Shown in pieces: positions 24,973-33,085 of a DNA stretch of 64,000 nucleotides. The position numbers were made by a program, and so were the translations under genes. Location: positions 372,001 to 436,000 of the forward strand of contig CABIXY010000002.1 of NCBI GenBank assembly GCA_902362805.1, read 5' to 3'. The notes under the pieces were generated by a model. It saw only the letters and a program-made list of their open reading frames with translations, had not been told where the DNA came from and searched no databases. Positions within the stretch are counted from its first letter, which is position 1; every line of letters begins with the position of its first letter. The stretch is from Eubacteriaceae bacterium. Its GTDB lineage: Bacteria; Bacillota; Clostridia; Peptostreptococcales; Anaerovoracaceae.

Positions 24973-26394
24973 ATGGCAAAATATCAATGCAGAGTATGTA
25001 AGTATATTTTTGATGAAGAAAAGGAAGGGATGAAGATCACTGATCTGGACGCATGTTTCATGTGCGGCTCATCTATCGATAATTTTGAGCTGATCGAGGA
25101 CGACGAAGGAAATCCGGTCAATGGTGAGAAAACAGCGCCTGCACCAACTTCTGACAAAAAAGAGGAGAATGATTTGGATTACGACGCAGCTTTTGTAAGA
25201 CATGACGAGAGTTGCCGCTACATGGATCAGATACACGAGATGGCAGTATCGGGAGAATCTCTTCATGCAGCCATGAGCACCCAGATGCCTATGCCGGACT
25301 GGGACGATATCCTGCTTCTCGGCGCGCAGCTGAATCCGCCTCCGCTGGACGACGATGCACCAGTCAATATACAGACGGTCATTGGCAAGAAGGCGGCCAA
25401 GCCTATGGTATTGGAAAGCCCCATCTACATATCCCACATGTCCTTCGGCGCTTTGTCTGCGGAGACTAAGACAGCCCTGGCAAAGGGCAGCGCCATGGCA
25501 AAGACTGCCATGTGCAGCGGCGAGGGCGGCATCCTGCCAGAGGAGAAGGCTGCAGCCTATAAATACATCTTTGAATACGTACCGAACCTGTACAGTGCGA
25601 GCGACCAAAATCTCCGCGAGGCGGATGCCATCGAAATCAAAATTGGACAGGGCACCAAGCCAGGTATGGGCGGACATCTGCCTGGAGACAAGGTGACAGC
25701 CGAAATTGCAGCGATTCGTGGCAAGGAGCAGGGCAAGGATGTACAGAGTCCGTCTAAATTCCCGAACATCAACTCGAAGGAGGACCTGAAGGCTCTGGTC
25801 AGCCAGCTTCGTCAGCGTTCAGAAGGCAGACCGATCGGCATCAAAATCGCCGCCGGCAAGATTGAGAAGGATCTGGAATTCTGTGTATTTGCAGAACCAG
25901 ATTTCATCACCATCGACGGCCGCGGCGGCGCTACTGGCTCCAGCCCGCTTTTCCTGAGAGAAGCGACCAGCGTGCCGACTGTCTACGCACTGCATCGGGC
26001 GAGAAAATATCTGGATTCTGTTCACAGTGACATCGAATTGGTTATCACTGGCGGTCTTCGCGTTTCTGCTGATTTCGCCAAAGCCATCGCCATGGGAGCA
26101 GACGCAGTAGCTATCGCGTCTGCAGCATTGATTTCGGCAGCCTGCCAGCAGTATCGCATCTGTGGCAGCGGAAACTGTCCTGTCGGCGTAGCAACCCAGG
26201 ATCCAGAATTGCGCAAGCGTCTCAAAGGAGATGCTGCAGCGCAGAGGGTGGCCAATTTCTTAACTGTCAGCGCTGATGAACTGCGCACCTTTGCTAGAAT
26301 CACAGGCCATGAGGATATCCACGAGCTGGGTCTTGAGGATCTCTGTACCACTAGCAAGGAGATTTCAGAGTTTACCGATATTGAACATGCATAA
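24973..26394 (+). CDS. Glutamate synthase-like FMN protein with N-terminal rubredoxin-type domain
   Basis: A 473-residue fusion. ATG 24973 follows GAGGAGGA; the in-frame ATG at 24955 precedes it. Residues 1-45 hold two CxxC pairs (CRVCKY and CFMCGSS) spaced as in a rubredoxin-like iron site. An Asp/Glu-rich linker follows, then the FMN-binding glutamate synthase domain from about 110 (SPIYISHMSFGALS, GQGTKPGMGGHLP, DGRGGATGSSP) with the cysteine cluster CRICGSGNCPVG. There is no glutaminase domain or partner NADPH subunit nearby, so it may use rubredoxin or ferredoxin electrons. It could be a glutamate synthase or another FMN-dependent oxidoreductase. Confidence 0.85.
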   Translation: MAKYQCRVCKYIFDEEKEGMKITDLDACFMCGSSIDNFELIEDDEGNPVNGEKTAPAPTSDKKEENDLDYDAAFVRHDESCRYMDQIHEMAVSGESLHAAMSTQMPMPDWDDILLLGAQLNPPPLDDDAPVNIQTVIGKKAAKPMVLESPIYISHMSFGALSAETKTALAKGSAMAKTAMCSGEGGILPEEKAAAYKYIFEYVPNLYSASDQNLREADAIEIKIGQGTKPGMGGHLPGDKVTAEIAAIRGKEQGKDVQSPSKFPNINSKEDLKALVSQLRQRSEGRPIGIKIAAGKIEKDLEFCVFAEPDFITIDGRGGATGSSPLFLREATSVPTVYALHRARKYLDSVHSDIELVITGGLRVSADFAKAIAMGADAVAIASAALISAACQQYRICGSGNCPVGVATQDPELRKRLKGDAAAQRVANFLTVSADELRTFARITGHEDIHELGLEDLCTTSKEISEFTDIEHA

Positions 26395-26427
26395 TAAAGA
26401 GTGTGGCAGAATCTCTTCATAGGATGG

Positions 26428-26475
26428 AAAAGTGCCATAAAAGGGCCAAAAACAGATCGATTCTGGCACTTTTTA
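26428..26475 (+). repeat. Hairpin repeat, copy 1 (AAAAGTGCCA ... TGGCACTTTT)
   Basis: A 10-bp stem 26428-26437 / 26464-26473 with a 26-nt loop and T's after it. It can act as terminator for the glutamate synthase-like gene. A related hairpin lies 208 bp downstream, sharing the arms and the bases ATTCTGGCACTTTT. Confidence 0.6.
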
Positions 26476-26635
26476 CAAATCGGACAGGGGTATGCCGTAT
26501 CAAAGAGAATGAAAACAAGTAAAAAAATGATTTAGAAAGTGATCTATAGATTGCTTTGATCTGTTTGTGCTGTTTTTCTGTTCTTTTGCAGTTCCGCAGC
26601 CAGCTCGAAACTGAAATAATCTGTCGGGAATAAGC

Positions 26636-26684
26636 AAAAGTGCCTGATTTGGACGAAAATTAAACAATTCTGGCACTTTTTTGC
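26636..26684 (+). repeat. Hairpin repeat, copy 2
   Basis: A 9-bp stem 26636-26644 / 26672-26680, same arms as copy 1 and the same ATTCTGGCACTTTT right arm, loop sequence mostly different. The stretch 26395-26750 has no gene; besides these two hairpins I see nothing clear in it. Confidence 0.55.
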
Positions 26685-26754
26685 GTTTTACATGTCGATA
26701 TACCAGGGGAGGGTATAAGGGCCATGGACTTGAGCAAAAATACAGTTTTTGCTC

Positions 26755-26783
26755 TTGACTTTAGAAAAAACCTGTGATAAAAT
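26755..26783 (+). promoter_or_regulatory. Sigma-A promoter of the T-box operon
   Basis: TTGACT 26755-26760, a 17-bp spacer and TAAAAT 26778-26783. Confidence 0.75.
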
Positions 26784-26789
26784 CCCTAA

Positions 26790-27086
26790 ATATAGAAATG
26801 AATAGAAAACATCAAAACCGATGACCGAGAGTAGTAACTGGCAAAGGTCGCTTTGAGAGAGCTGTAGATGGTGAGATTACAGCAGTGGACATGGCAGCCA
26901 ATGGGCTCGGGAGGGCAAACCGAAAGGCAGAGAGCTGAGTAGGGGAGACGGGATTCGACCGTGACATCGAATGACATATGCTAGTATGTCCAGAGTGCGT
27001 CTGTCTGTGAAGGCAGGCGAATTAGGGTGGTATCGCAGAAGTATAGCTTTTGTCCCTTATCGTTATGGGGCAAAGGCTTTTTTATT
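26790..27086 (+). promoter_or_regulatory. T-box riboswitch, probable tRNA-Trp specificity
   Basis: The conserved T-box AGGGTGGTATCGCA is at 27024-27037. Stem I is closed by CCGAG (26825-26829) with CTCGG (26906-26910), with an AGTA-type internal-loop motif on the 5' side. The codon in the specifier position on the 3' side is TGG (26902-26904), flanked by AA and G, i.e. tryptophan. The terminator pairs 27046-27056 with 27067-27077 over 11 bp and is followed by TTTTTTATT. Uncharged tRNA-Trp should stabilise the antiterminator and switch on the arylacetate-CoA ligase and probably trpS. The specifier call rests on manual folding. Confidence 0.85.
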
Positions 27087-27127
27087 GCCTCATACCCACT
27101 CAGAATATCAGAAAAGAGGTAAACACA

Positions 27128-28363
27128 ATGCAGTTAAATGACAAACAATACGATTTAATTAAGAGACAGATCAACAAGGTAAAACAGTATGACGGCAATT
27201 TATATCAGAAGAAGTTCGCCGGCTTAAATACAGAGGACTTGGCAACACAGGCTGATTTCGAAGCGATTCCTTTTACGGAAAAGGATGAGCTGCGGGAGGT
27301 CTATCCCCTTGGCATTCAGGCTGTGCCAGATGCAGAAATCGTCAGAATCCATTCTTCTTCCGGTACGACAGGAACACCGATCATCATTCCTTATACAAAA
27401 AGAGACGTTGAAGACTGGGCTTTGATGTTTGAGAGATGCTATGAGACAGCGGGCATCACCAACACGGACAGAATTCAGATTACGCCGGGATACGGGCTGT
27501 GGACGGCAGGGATCGGCTTCCAGCTGGGCGCAGAAAAACTGGGTGCCATGACCATTCCGATGGGTCCGGGCAACACGGCAAAGCAGCTAAAGATGATGGT
27601 AGACCTCAAGAGTACCGTACTCTGCGCCACTTCTTCCTACGCACTCCTTCTGGCTGAAGAAATCGAAAAAAGAGGAATTGGAGAAAAAATTCATTTGAGA
27701 AAAGGCATCATCGGTTCTGAGCGCTGGGGCGACAAGATGAGAAATCGTATTGCAGAGGAACTGGGTGTGGAACTTTACGACATCTATGGGTTGACCGAAG
27801 TCTACGGACCGGGAATCGGCATCAGCTGCCACAAAGACGAACCGATGCATTACTGGGACGATTTTGTCTACATCGAGATTATCGACCCGAAGACTGGCGA
27901 AGTGCTGCCTGATGGAGAAATCGGCGAGGTCGTCATCACGACCTTACGCAAAGAGGGCGCGCCTTTGATCAGATACAGAACCCACGACCTCTCACGCATT
28001 ATTCCTGAAAAGTGCGGCTGCGGTTCCAAATTCCCGAGAATCGACCGCATCATCGGCCGAAGTGACGACATGATCAAAGTAAAGGGCGTCAACATCTATC
28101 CGGGACAGGTGGAGGACGTTCTCCGCGATGTCAAAGGGGTCAGCAGCGAATATCAGGTGATGATCGACCATATGAACGGTAAAGACATCATGACCCTGTT
28201 CTTTGAAACCGTGGAGGGGGCGGACAAAAAGACCGTCGAAAAGGAAGTCGCAGCTGCTTTTAAGACAAAGGTAGGACTGCAGATCAAGCCGATGGGAGTC
28301 GTCATGGGTGAACTTCCTAGAAGTGAAAAGAAAACGACGAGAATATTTGACAATAGATATTAA
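27128..28363 (+). CDS. Phenylacetate/indoleacetate-CoA ligase (PaaK family)
   Basis: A 411-residue adenylate-forming ligase, shorter than most acyl-CoA synthetases as is usual for PaaK. AGAGGT precedes ATG 27128. The ATP-binding loop reads SSSGTTGTP (about residue 77), then YDIYGLTEVYGPG (about 220) and the hinge region RIIGRSDDMIKVKGVNIYP. It converts an arylacetate, ATP and CoA to arylacetyl-CoA. The Trp-type T-box upstream and trpS downstream suggest that indoleacetate is the physiological substrate, feeding reductive carboxylation to indolepyruvate and tryptophan. That step would need IOR genes, which are not in this window. Confidence 0.9.
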   Translation: MQLNDKQYDLIKRQINKVKQYDGNLYQKKFAGLNTEDLATQADFEAIPFTEKDELREVYPLGIQAVPDAEIVRIHSSSGTTGTPIIIPYTKRDVEDWALMFERCYETAGITNTDRIQITPGYGLWTAGIGFQLGAEKLGAMTIPMGPGNTAKQLKMMVDLKSTVLCATSSYALLLAEEIEKRGIGEKIHLRKGIIGSERWGDKMRNRIAEELGVELYDIYGLTEVYGPGIGISCHKDEPMHYWDDFVYIEIIDPKTGEVLPDGEIGEVVITTLRKEGAPLIRYRTHDLSRIIPEKCGCGSKFPRIDRIIGRSDDMIKVKGVNIYPGQVEDVLRDVKGVSSEYQVMIDHMNGKDIMTLFFETVEGADKKTVEKEVAAAFKTKVGLQIKPMGVVMGELPRSEKKTTRIFDNRY

Positions 28364-28418
28364 CAATTACATTGAAATATAGTAGAATATGTATATTCCA
28401 ATTGAGGGAGGAAGAAAG

Positions 28419-29399
28419 ATGAAAAGAGTGTTTTCCGGCGTACAGCCGACAGGAAATATCCATTTAGGTAATTATTTAGGCGCATTGAAGCAGTTTGTGG
28501 AGCTGCAGGAGGATCACGAGTGCATCTATTGTATCGTAGACATGCATGCCATCACCTTGCCCCAGGACCCTAAGGAACTGAAAGAGCACATTCTCGATGT
28601 TGCATCGCTTTATTTGGCAGTAGGCGTTGACCCGAAGAAATCTATCGTATTCGTTCAGTCCGATGTACCGGGACATGCGGAGCTGTCATGGATTCTGACC
28701 TGCAATTCTTACACAGGAGAGTTGTCCAGAATGACCCAATTCAAAGCGAAGAGCAAAAACCAGGAGTCAGCACCGGCAGGGCTGTTCACCTACCCGATTC
28801 TCATGGCTGCAGACATCCTGCTTTATGATACAGATGTAGTGCCTGTAGGCAATGACCAGAAGCAGCATATCGAACTCTGTCGAGACGTTGCAACGAGAAT
28901 CAATAACACCAGGAAAAAGACTTTTGTCATTCCAGAAGGCAGGTATCTGAAAGAAGGAGCAAGAATCATGGCTCTCGATGATCCTACCCAGAAGATGAGT
29001 AAATCTGCCGAGAACATCCACAGCAGAATCTCGCTGCTGGATGATCCGGCTAAGATTAAGAAATCCATCATGAAAGCGACGACAGATTCAGAAGGCGTTG
29101 TCAAATTTGATGTAGAAAACAAGCCGGGAATCAGCAACCTGATGAACATCTACAGCGTCTTGTCCGGCAAATCCCTGGCTGAATTGGAAAAAGAGTATGA
29201 GGGCAGAGGATACGGCGACTTCAAGAAAGATTTGGTGGAGGTCACCGTTGAAGCCTTGGCTCCAATTAAAGCCAGATATGAAGAAATCAGGCATTCTGAC
29301 GAGTTGCTTGCTATTCTCAAAGACGGCGCCGAAAGAGCAAACGCCATCTCTGTGCAGACCATGAAGAGAGTGAAAGAAAACTTTGGTCTGGGCCTGTAA
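28419..29399 (+). CDS. trpS: Tryptophanyl-tRNA synthetase
   Basis: A 326-residue class I aminoacyl-tRNA synthetase of the usual bacterial TrpS length. ATG 28419 follows GGGAGGA. The HIGH-type motif is PTGNIHLGNYLGA (residues 10-22), the KMSKS motif is QKMSKSAEN (about 195) and the tryptophan pocket region DILLYDTDVVPVGNDQKQH is intact. It lies 55 bp after the PaaK-type gene with no terminator between them, so the Trp T-box upstream probably controls it too; a weak local promoter is possible. It ends 12 bp from the convergent LysR gene. Confidence 0.96.
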   Translation: MKRVFSGVQPTGNIHLGNYLGALKQFVELQEDHECIYCIVDMHAITLPQDPKELKEHILDVASLYLAVGVDPKKSIVFVQSDVPGHAELSWILTCNSYTGELSRMTQFKAKSKNQESAPAGLFTYPILMAADILLYDTDVVPVGNDQKQHIELCRDVATRINNTRKKTFVIPEGRYLKEGARIMALDDPTQKMSKSAENIHSRISLLDDPAKIKKSIMKATTDSEGVVKFDVENKPGISNLMNIYSVLSGKSLAELEKEYEGRGYGDFKKDLVEVTVEALAPIKARYEEIRHSDELLAILKDGAERANAISVQTMKRVKENFGLGL

Positions 29400-29411
29400 C
29401 ATACAATGTAT

Positions 29412-30299
29412 TCATCTGCGGCCTTCGTTGAGTCGCAACCATATTTGAGCAGTGTCTAAGAAATTAAGCGCTGCAGTAGAAGAGGTCGCTTTTGATCTGA
29501 CGGCAAAGGCGATGGTTCTGAAGGCTGGAATTTCCAGCCTTTTTTTAATGAACGGAAATGAAATATTTTTCAGCAGCAGTTCGGGATAGAGACTGAAGCC
29601 GAAACCCTGGCTCACCATAGACAGAATACTGAATTCGTTGTCCAGACGGTAGGCAATGTTGGCTTTTTTGCCGTGGCTGGCAAAGACCGCGTGAATTTCA
29701 AAATCAGTGCTGACTGTCGTGTCGATATAGGGATATTTGTCCAGATCGTCGATGGGGAAAAATGGAGCCTTGGCAAGAGGATGGTTCATCGGCAGAATTG
29801 CGACCATGGGATCGTCAATCAGTTCTACAGTTTCGATTTTTTTCTTTGGCGGCATGATGATAAAACCACAGTCGATGTCGCCGTCGTAAATCATCTCCTC
29901 CAAGAGGTTGGCGTCGTCACAGCACTTGATTTCTATATCGATGCCCGGATGCAGGGCAGAATACATTTTAATCATGCCAGGCAGCCAGTTGATATGAACG
30001 CTGGCAGGTGCTCCTACGATGAGGCGGCCGGAGTCCAGGTTTTTTAGCTCGTTGACTTTGTTGTACAGCCGATTTTCCATGTTGCAGATGCCTTTGATAA
30101 AAGGAAGCAGTTCTTTGCCTTCTGCGGTCAGAGTTGTACCACCGTAATTTCTTATAAAAAGTTTGATGTGCAGTTCTTCTTCTAAGGTATTGATCAGGTA
30201 ACTCATGCCTGTCTGGGTATAGCCCAGAAAATCGGCGGCGTGTTTGATGCTGCCCATCTCTGCGACCTTCAGAAATGCGTTGTATTTTGGATTATTCAT
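29412..30299 (-). CDS. LysR-type transcriptional regulator
   Basis: A 295-residue LysR protein. ATG at 30299 has TAGGAGG 5 bases upstream on the minus strand; an in-frame ATG at 30332 lies before it. The N-terminal winged helix-turn-helix spans residues 1-60 (FLKVAEMGSIKHAADFLGYTQTGMSYLI), and the C-terminal periplasmic-binding-like effector domain follows. It is divergent from a 48-codon gene with a consensus promoter in the shared 130-bp region, so that gene is a likely target. The effector is unknown. Confidence 0.92.
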   Translation of the reverse strand: MNNPKYNAFLKVAEMGSIKHAADFLGYTQTGMSYLINTLEEELHIKLFIRNYGGTTLTAEGKELLPFIKGICNMENRLYNKVNELKNLDSGRLIVGAPASVHINWLPGMIKMYSALHPGIDIEIKCCDDANLLEEMIYDGDIDCGFIIMPPKKKIETVELIDDPMVAILPMNHPLAKAPFFPIDDLDKYPYIDTTVSTDFEIHAVFASHGKKANIAYRLDNEFSILSMVSQGFGFSLYPELLLKNISFPFIKKRLEIPAFRTIAFAVRSKATSSTAALNFLDTAQIWLRLNEGRR

Positions 30300-30353
30300 G
30301 ACGCCTCCTATTGGATAAAAGTTTTTCTTCAAATTGATATCTGAAATTCTCGT

Positions 30354-30382
30354 TTTACATGTATTGATAAATGTATTATACT
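30354..30382 (+). promoter_or_regulatory. Sigma-A promoter of the 48-residue gene
   Basis: TTTACA 30354-30359, a 17-bp spacer and TATACT 30377-30382, in the region divergent from the LysR gene. Confidence 0.65.
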
Positions 30383-30431
30383 ATGAACAAGAAGAAAAGA
30401 CAAATAGAGAAATGAATAGGAGGTGTCAGAT

Positions 30432-30578
30432 ATGAAGGCAATCAATAGAATTATAAAAGAACTCCAGGAGAACCATGCAGAACAGAATAGCTCCATCTTA
30501 GAAAACTATCAGAGAAGACCTGAAGATGTTACGATGCCATGGGAAAAATACCTGATCAATGACCTGGCAAATGATTAG
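30432..30578 (+). CDS. 48-residue protein, unknown, divergent from LysR gene
   Basis: A short gene with all expression signals: a consensus promoter (30354-30382), TAGGAGGTG 10 bases before ATG 30432, TAG at 30578 and a strong terminator at 30630-30661. The product is hydrophilic, probably helical in its first half (MKAINRIIKELQENHAEQN), and has no cysteines or membrane segment. It is a possible regulated small protein under the adjacent LysR regulator. I recognise no family. Confidence 0.6.
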   Translation: MKAINRIIKELQENHAEQNSSILENYQRRPEDVTMPWEKYLINDLAND

Positions 30579-30629
30579 ACTGATAAAATATGTAATGACT
30601 AGATAATTTAGATAAAAGATATAAGATTG

Positions 30630-30661
30630 CTCCCGTACCTTCATGGTATGGGAGTTTTCTT
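30630..30661 (+). terminator. Rho-independent terminator
   Basis: CTCCCGTACC (30630-30639) pairs with GGTATGGGAG (30645-30654), followed by TTTTCTTTT. Confidence 0.88.
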
Positions 30662-30694
30662 TTGGTCTTGTGAAACCCCTGCATAGTCAATTTC

Positions 30695-32092
30695 CTATTT
30701 CCCTTTCATCATATGACCTGTGTTTTGAAGGTTTCCCATGCTGACTGATGCGATATGTTTCATGGATTTTATTGAAATGAGACAAACAAATATCGTCAAA
30801 AGGTCAGCTGCCGGCTGTGAAAAGTAAATACCGACTACGCCGAATATCTTTGGAAGAAACAGAATAAACGGCATATAGAACAGCCCTTGACGAATCAAGG
30901 AGAGGAACAAACCATACAGTGATGCGCCGATAGTCTGATAGGTGATTGTCATCATATAACACAGTCCAAAGGCCGGGTATAAAGCTACTTGAGAAATAAG
31001 CAGCCATCTTCCGTAGTTTACAATAATCGGATTTTGATTGAACAGTAAGATGAATGGTCTCGCCAGCACGATATAGACTGTTGCTACTAGAACGGTCAGT
31101 ATCAGTGAACCCTTTAGCGCAAAACGAACCGACTGATGAAATCTGTCTTCGTTCTTTGCGCCGAATGCGTAAGAGGCTACAGGCTGATATCCCTGCATGA
31201 ACCCCATAACGACATAGCAGCCAATCAGTATCAATCGTTGGACAATCCCGAATGCAGCAATAATCTCATCCGATTGAGGTAGTGAAGCAGCGGCTATATT
31301 TGTAAGTGAGGCGGCAGCGGAAAGACAAATTTGGATGATTGCTGTAGGGATGCCGATGACTGTAACACTCTTCATTAATTCCCAAGTGAGTTGAAACGCT
31401 TTAACCTTGATTTTTATGATGGATCGCCCGCTGGCGTAAAACCAAACTAAAATAAAGAAGGTGACAAATTGAGATACTGTAGTGGCTAAAGAGGCTCCCT
31501 CCACTCCCATATCCAATCCCCAGTCAAACATGAAAATCGGATCTAAAATGACATTGATCAACGTGCCAGAAATGACGGCAATAGAGGAAACCTTGACGGA
31601 AGATTCGGCTCGTGCAGCACAATTCATGCTTTGAGCAGGTAAATTAGCCAAGGCAGCTATGAACATCCAAAAAGCGTAGTCTTTGGCCAATGGCAGCGAC
31701 GCCTGCGAGGCTCCAAAGGCGCACATTAAAGGTTCGATAAAAATGATGCCCCCTGCACACAGCAGCGCACCAATCACCACCGAGATGCCAACAATCGTTG
31801 TAACTGTGTGGCTAGCGCCATCACTATCCTTAGCACCCAACTGCCGCCCCGCTAAAACGGCAGCACCGGCAGCAAAAATATTCTCAATCGACACCATGAT
31901 AAGTAATATCGGAACCGTGACACCGACGGCGGTCAACGCGATGTCGGAATGCAGCATTCCAATATAGGCAGTCAAGTTATAGACTGCCTTCGCTAATAGT
32001 GCCAAGGTAGCAGGAATCGCTAATTTTATAATTGATTTTGAAGGAGACAGATCTTCTAAAACAAATTGTGTTTGGAGTGCTTTTTCAGACAT
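30695..32092 (-). CDS. MATE family efflux transporter
   Basis: A 465-residue polytopic membrane protein with about 12 hydrophobic segments in two homologous halves, as in MATE/NorM exporters. The family opening KLAIPATLALLAKAVYNLTAYIGM and the central GIPTAIIQICLSAAASLTNI are visible. ATG at 32092 is preceded by AAAGGAG on the minus strand. It starts one base after the TetR gene stop, so the pair is one operon. MATE proteins expel cationic drugs or metabolites with Na+ or H+; the substrate is unknown and repression by the adjacent TetR protein is likely. Confidence 0.92.
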   Translation of the reverse strand: MSEKALQTQFVLEDLSPSKSIIKLAIPATLALLAKAVYNLTAYIGMLHSDIALTAVGVTVPILLIMVSIENIFAAGAAVLAGRQLGAKDSDGASHTVTTIVGISVVIGALLCAGGIIFIEPLMCAFGASQASLPLAKDYAFWMFIAALANLPAQSMNCAARAESSVKVSSIAVISGTLINVILDPIFMFDWGLDMGVEGASLATTVSQFVTFFILVWFYASGRSIIKIKVKAFQLTWELMKSVTVIGIPTAIIQICLSAAASLTNIAAASLPQSDEIIAAFGIVQRLILIGCYVVMGFMQGYQPVASYAFGAKNEDRFHQSVRFALKGSLILTVLVATVYIVLARPFILLFNQNPIIVNYGRWLLISQVALYPAFGLCYMMTITYQTIGASLYGLFLSLIRQGLFYMPFILFLPKIFGVVGIYFSQPAADLLTIFVCLISIKSMKHIASVSMGNLQNTGHMMKGK

Positions 32093-32093
32093 A

Positions 32094-32711
32094 TTAGTGA
32101 TCGCTCCTTTCAATAACGCCATAAAGCAGGATGTTTAACGCTTTTTGGCAGTATCTTTCTCGCATTTCAAATTCTAACCTATCGATGTCGTTCATTTGGT
32201 AACGGGCATTGATAAAATCCTGGAATTCGCGAAACATCTCAATCACTTCGTCCTGTGTAATTGCAGACCTTAGAGGAACGGGCTTTAGCAGTCGTTTTAT
32301 AATAGTTATATTTAAATTGTCAAACTCCTGCTTTATCGTCTGTATTTCTGCCCGTAAATGGGCAGGTGGTGTGATAATTCCCTCGCAGAAGATACGCTGG
32401 TAAACTGGATGCTCACGGAAAAAAGACATGCGGACAGCAAAATATTCCTCTAGGCCTTGCTCGAGGTTTTCCTGTGTTTTCTGCATTTTCACGTTGATTT
32501 CATCGGTGAGCAAACGAAAGCACTCCTCGATACAAGCTAAAAACAGAGCATCCTTTGTCTCAAAATAATGATAAATAATTCCTTTTGATATTCCCTGTGC
32601 AGCGCAGATATTGTTAATAGAGCTGGCTCCATACCCTTTTCTTGAAAATTCATTCAATGCGCTGTCCATGATTCGCCGGCGAGTCTGCTGGTTTTTCTCT
32701 TCTCTTTTCAT
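32094..32711 (-). CDS. TetR/AcrR family repressor of the MATE operon
   Basis: A 205-residue regulator. ATG at 32711 has AAGGAG upstream; in-frame starts further up overlap the operator. The N-terminal TetR HTH is clear: RRRIMDSALNEFSRKGYGASSINNICAAQGISKGIIYHYF spans residues 11-50 (shown here only as a region) with the YHYF turn. The C-terminal ligand domain is variable. An inverted repeat at 32734-32750 immediately upstream is a good self-operator. Ligand unknown, probably a MATE substrate. Confidence 0.9.
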   Translation of the reverse strand: MKREEKNQQTRRRIMDSALNEFSRKGYGASSINNICAAQGISKGIIYHYFETKDALFLACIEECFRLLTDEINVKMQKTQENLEQGLEEYFAVRMSFFREHPVYQRIFCEGIITPPAHLRAEIQTIKQEFDNLNITIIKRLLKPVPLRSAITQDEVIEMFREFQDFINARYQMNDIDRLEFEMRERYCQKALNILLYGVIERSDH

Positions 32712-32733
32712 AAAGTAATACTCCTTAATAAAA

Positions 32734-32750
32734 TAGACCTTATGGTCAAT
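32734..32750. promoter_or_regulatory. Putative TetR operator
   Basis: Inverted repeat AGACC-TTAT-GGTCAA with a core GACC/GGTC (32736-32739, 32744-32747), about 25 bp before the TetR start codon. Confidence 0.5.
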
Positions 32751-32770
32751 TTTTAAAAACGAACTCCAGC

Positions 32771-32800
32771 GCAAAAAAAAAATAGGCAGAAGCCTATTTT
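32771..32800 (-). terminator. Terminator of tRNA-Arg transcript
   Basis: On the minus strand, AAAATAGGC pairs with GCCTATTTT and is followed by a long T-run. It starts right after the tRNA 3' end. Confidence 0.85.
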
Positions 32801-32802
32801 TT

Positions 32803-32878
32803 TGGTGCGCCTAACAGGATTCGAACCTGCGACCTTCACATTCGGAGTGTGCCACTCTATCCCCTGAGCTATAGGCGC
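32803..32878 (-). tRNA. tRNA-Arg (anticodon CCG)
   Basis: 76 nt on the minus strand including an encoded CCA. Acceptor arms GCGCCTA / TAGGCGC pair fully, with discriminator A. The anticodon loop reads CTCCGAA, so the anticodon is CCG (codon CGG, Arg). The T arm has the GTTCGAATC core. TATAAT on the minus strand at 32952-32957 is a probable -10. Confidence 0.95.
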
Positions 32879-33085
32879 ATATTGGATTGTGTCGTTCTTG
32901 AATATAACCGATACAAAGAGCATTGCGACAATACCGCAAGACCGTGAAACTATTATACCACAACTTACACAAAAAGAAAAGTTCCCTTTCACATACTGTG
33001 GTAGAATAATGTTTACAAAAGAACGCACCAAAAGCGAGGAAATCACAAGCCACATGCAGTATGATGGTTTCAGGAGGTAGGAAGT

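Noticed and set aside
25069..25677. 202-codon minus-strand open frame
   Set aside because: Fully antisense to the glutamate synthase-like gene, no ribosome binding site, His/Arg/Leu-rich composition typical of a shadow frame.
26395..26700. Additional riboswitch before the T-box
   Set aside because: Only two repeated hairpins are found; no known aptamer motif, and the T-box promoter lies downstream.
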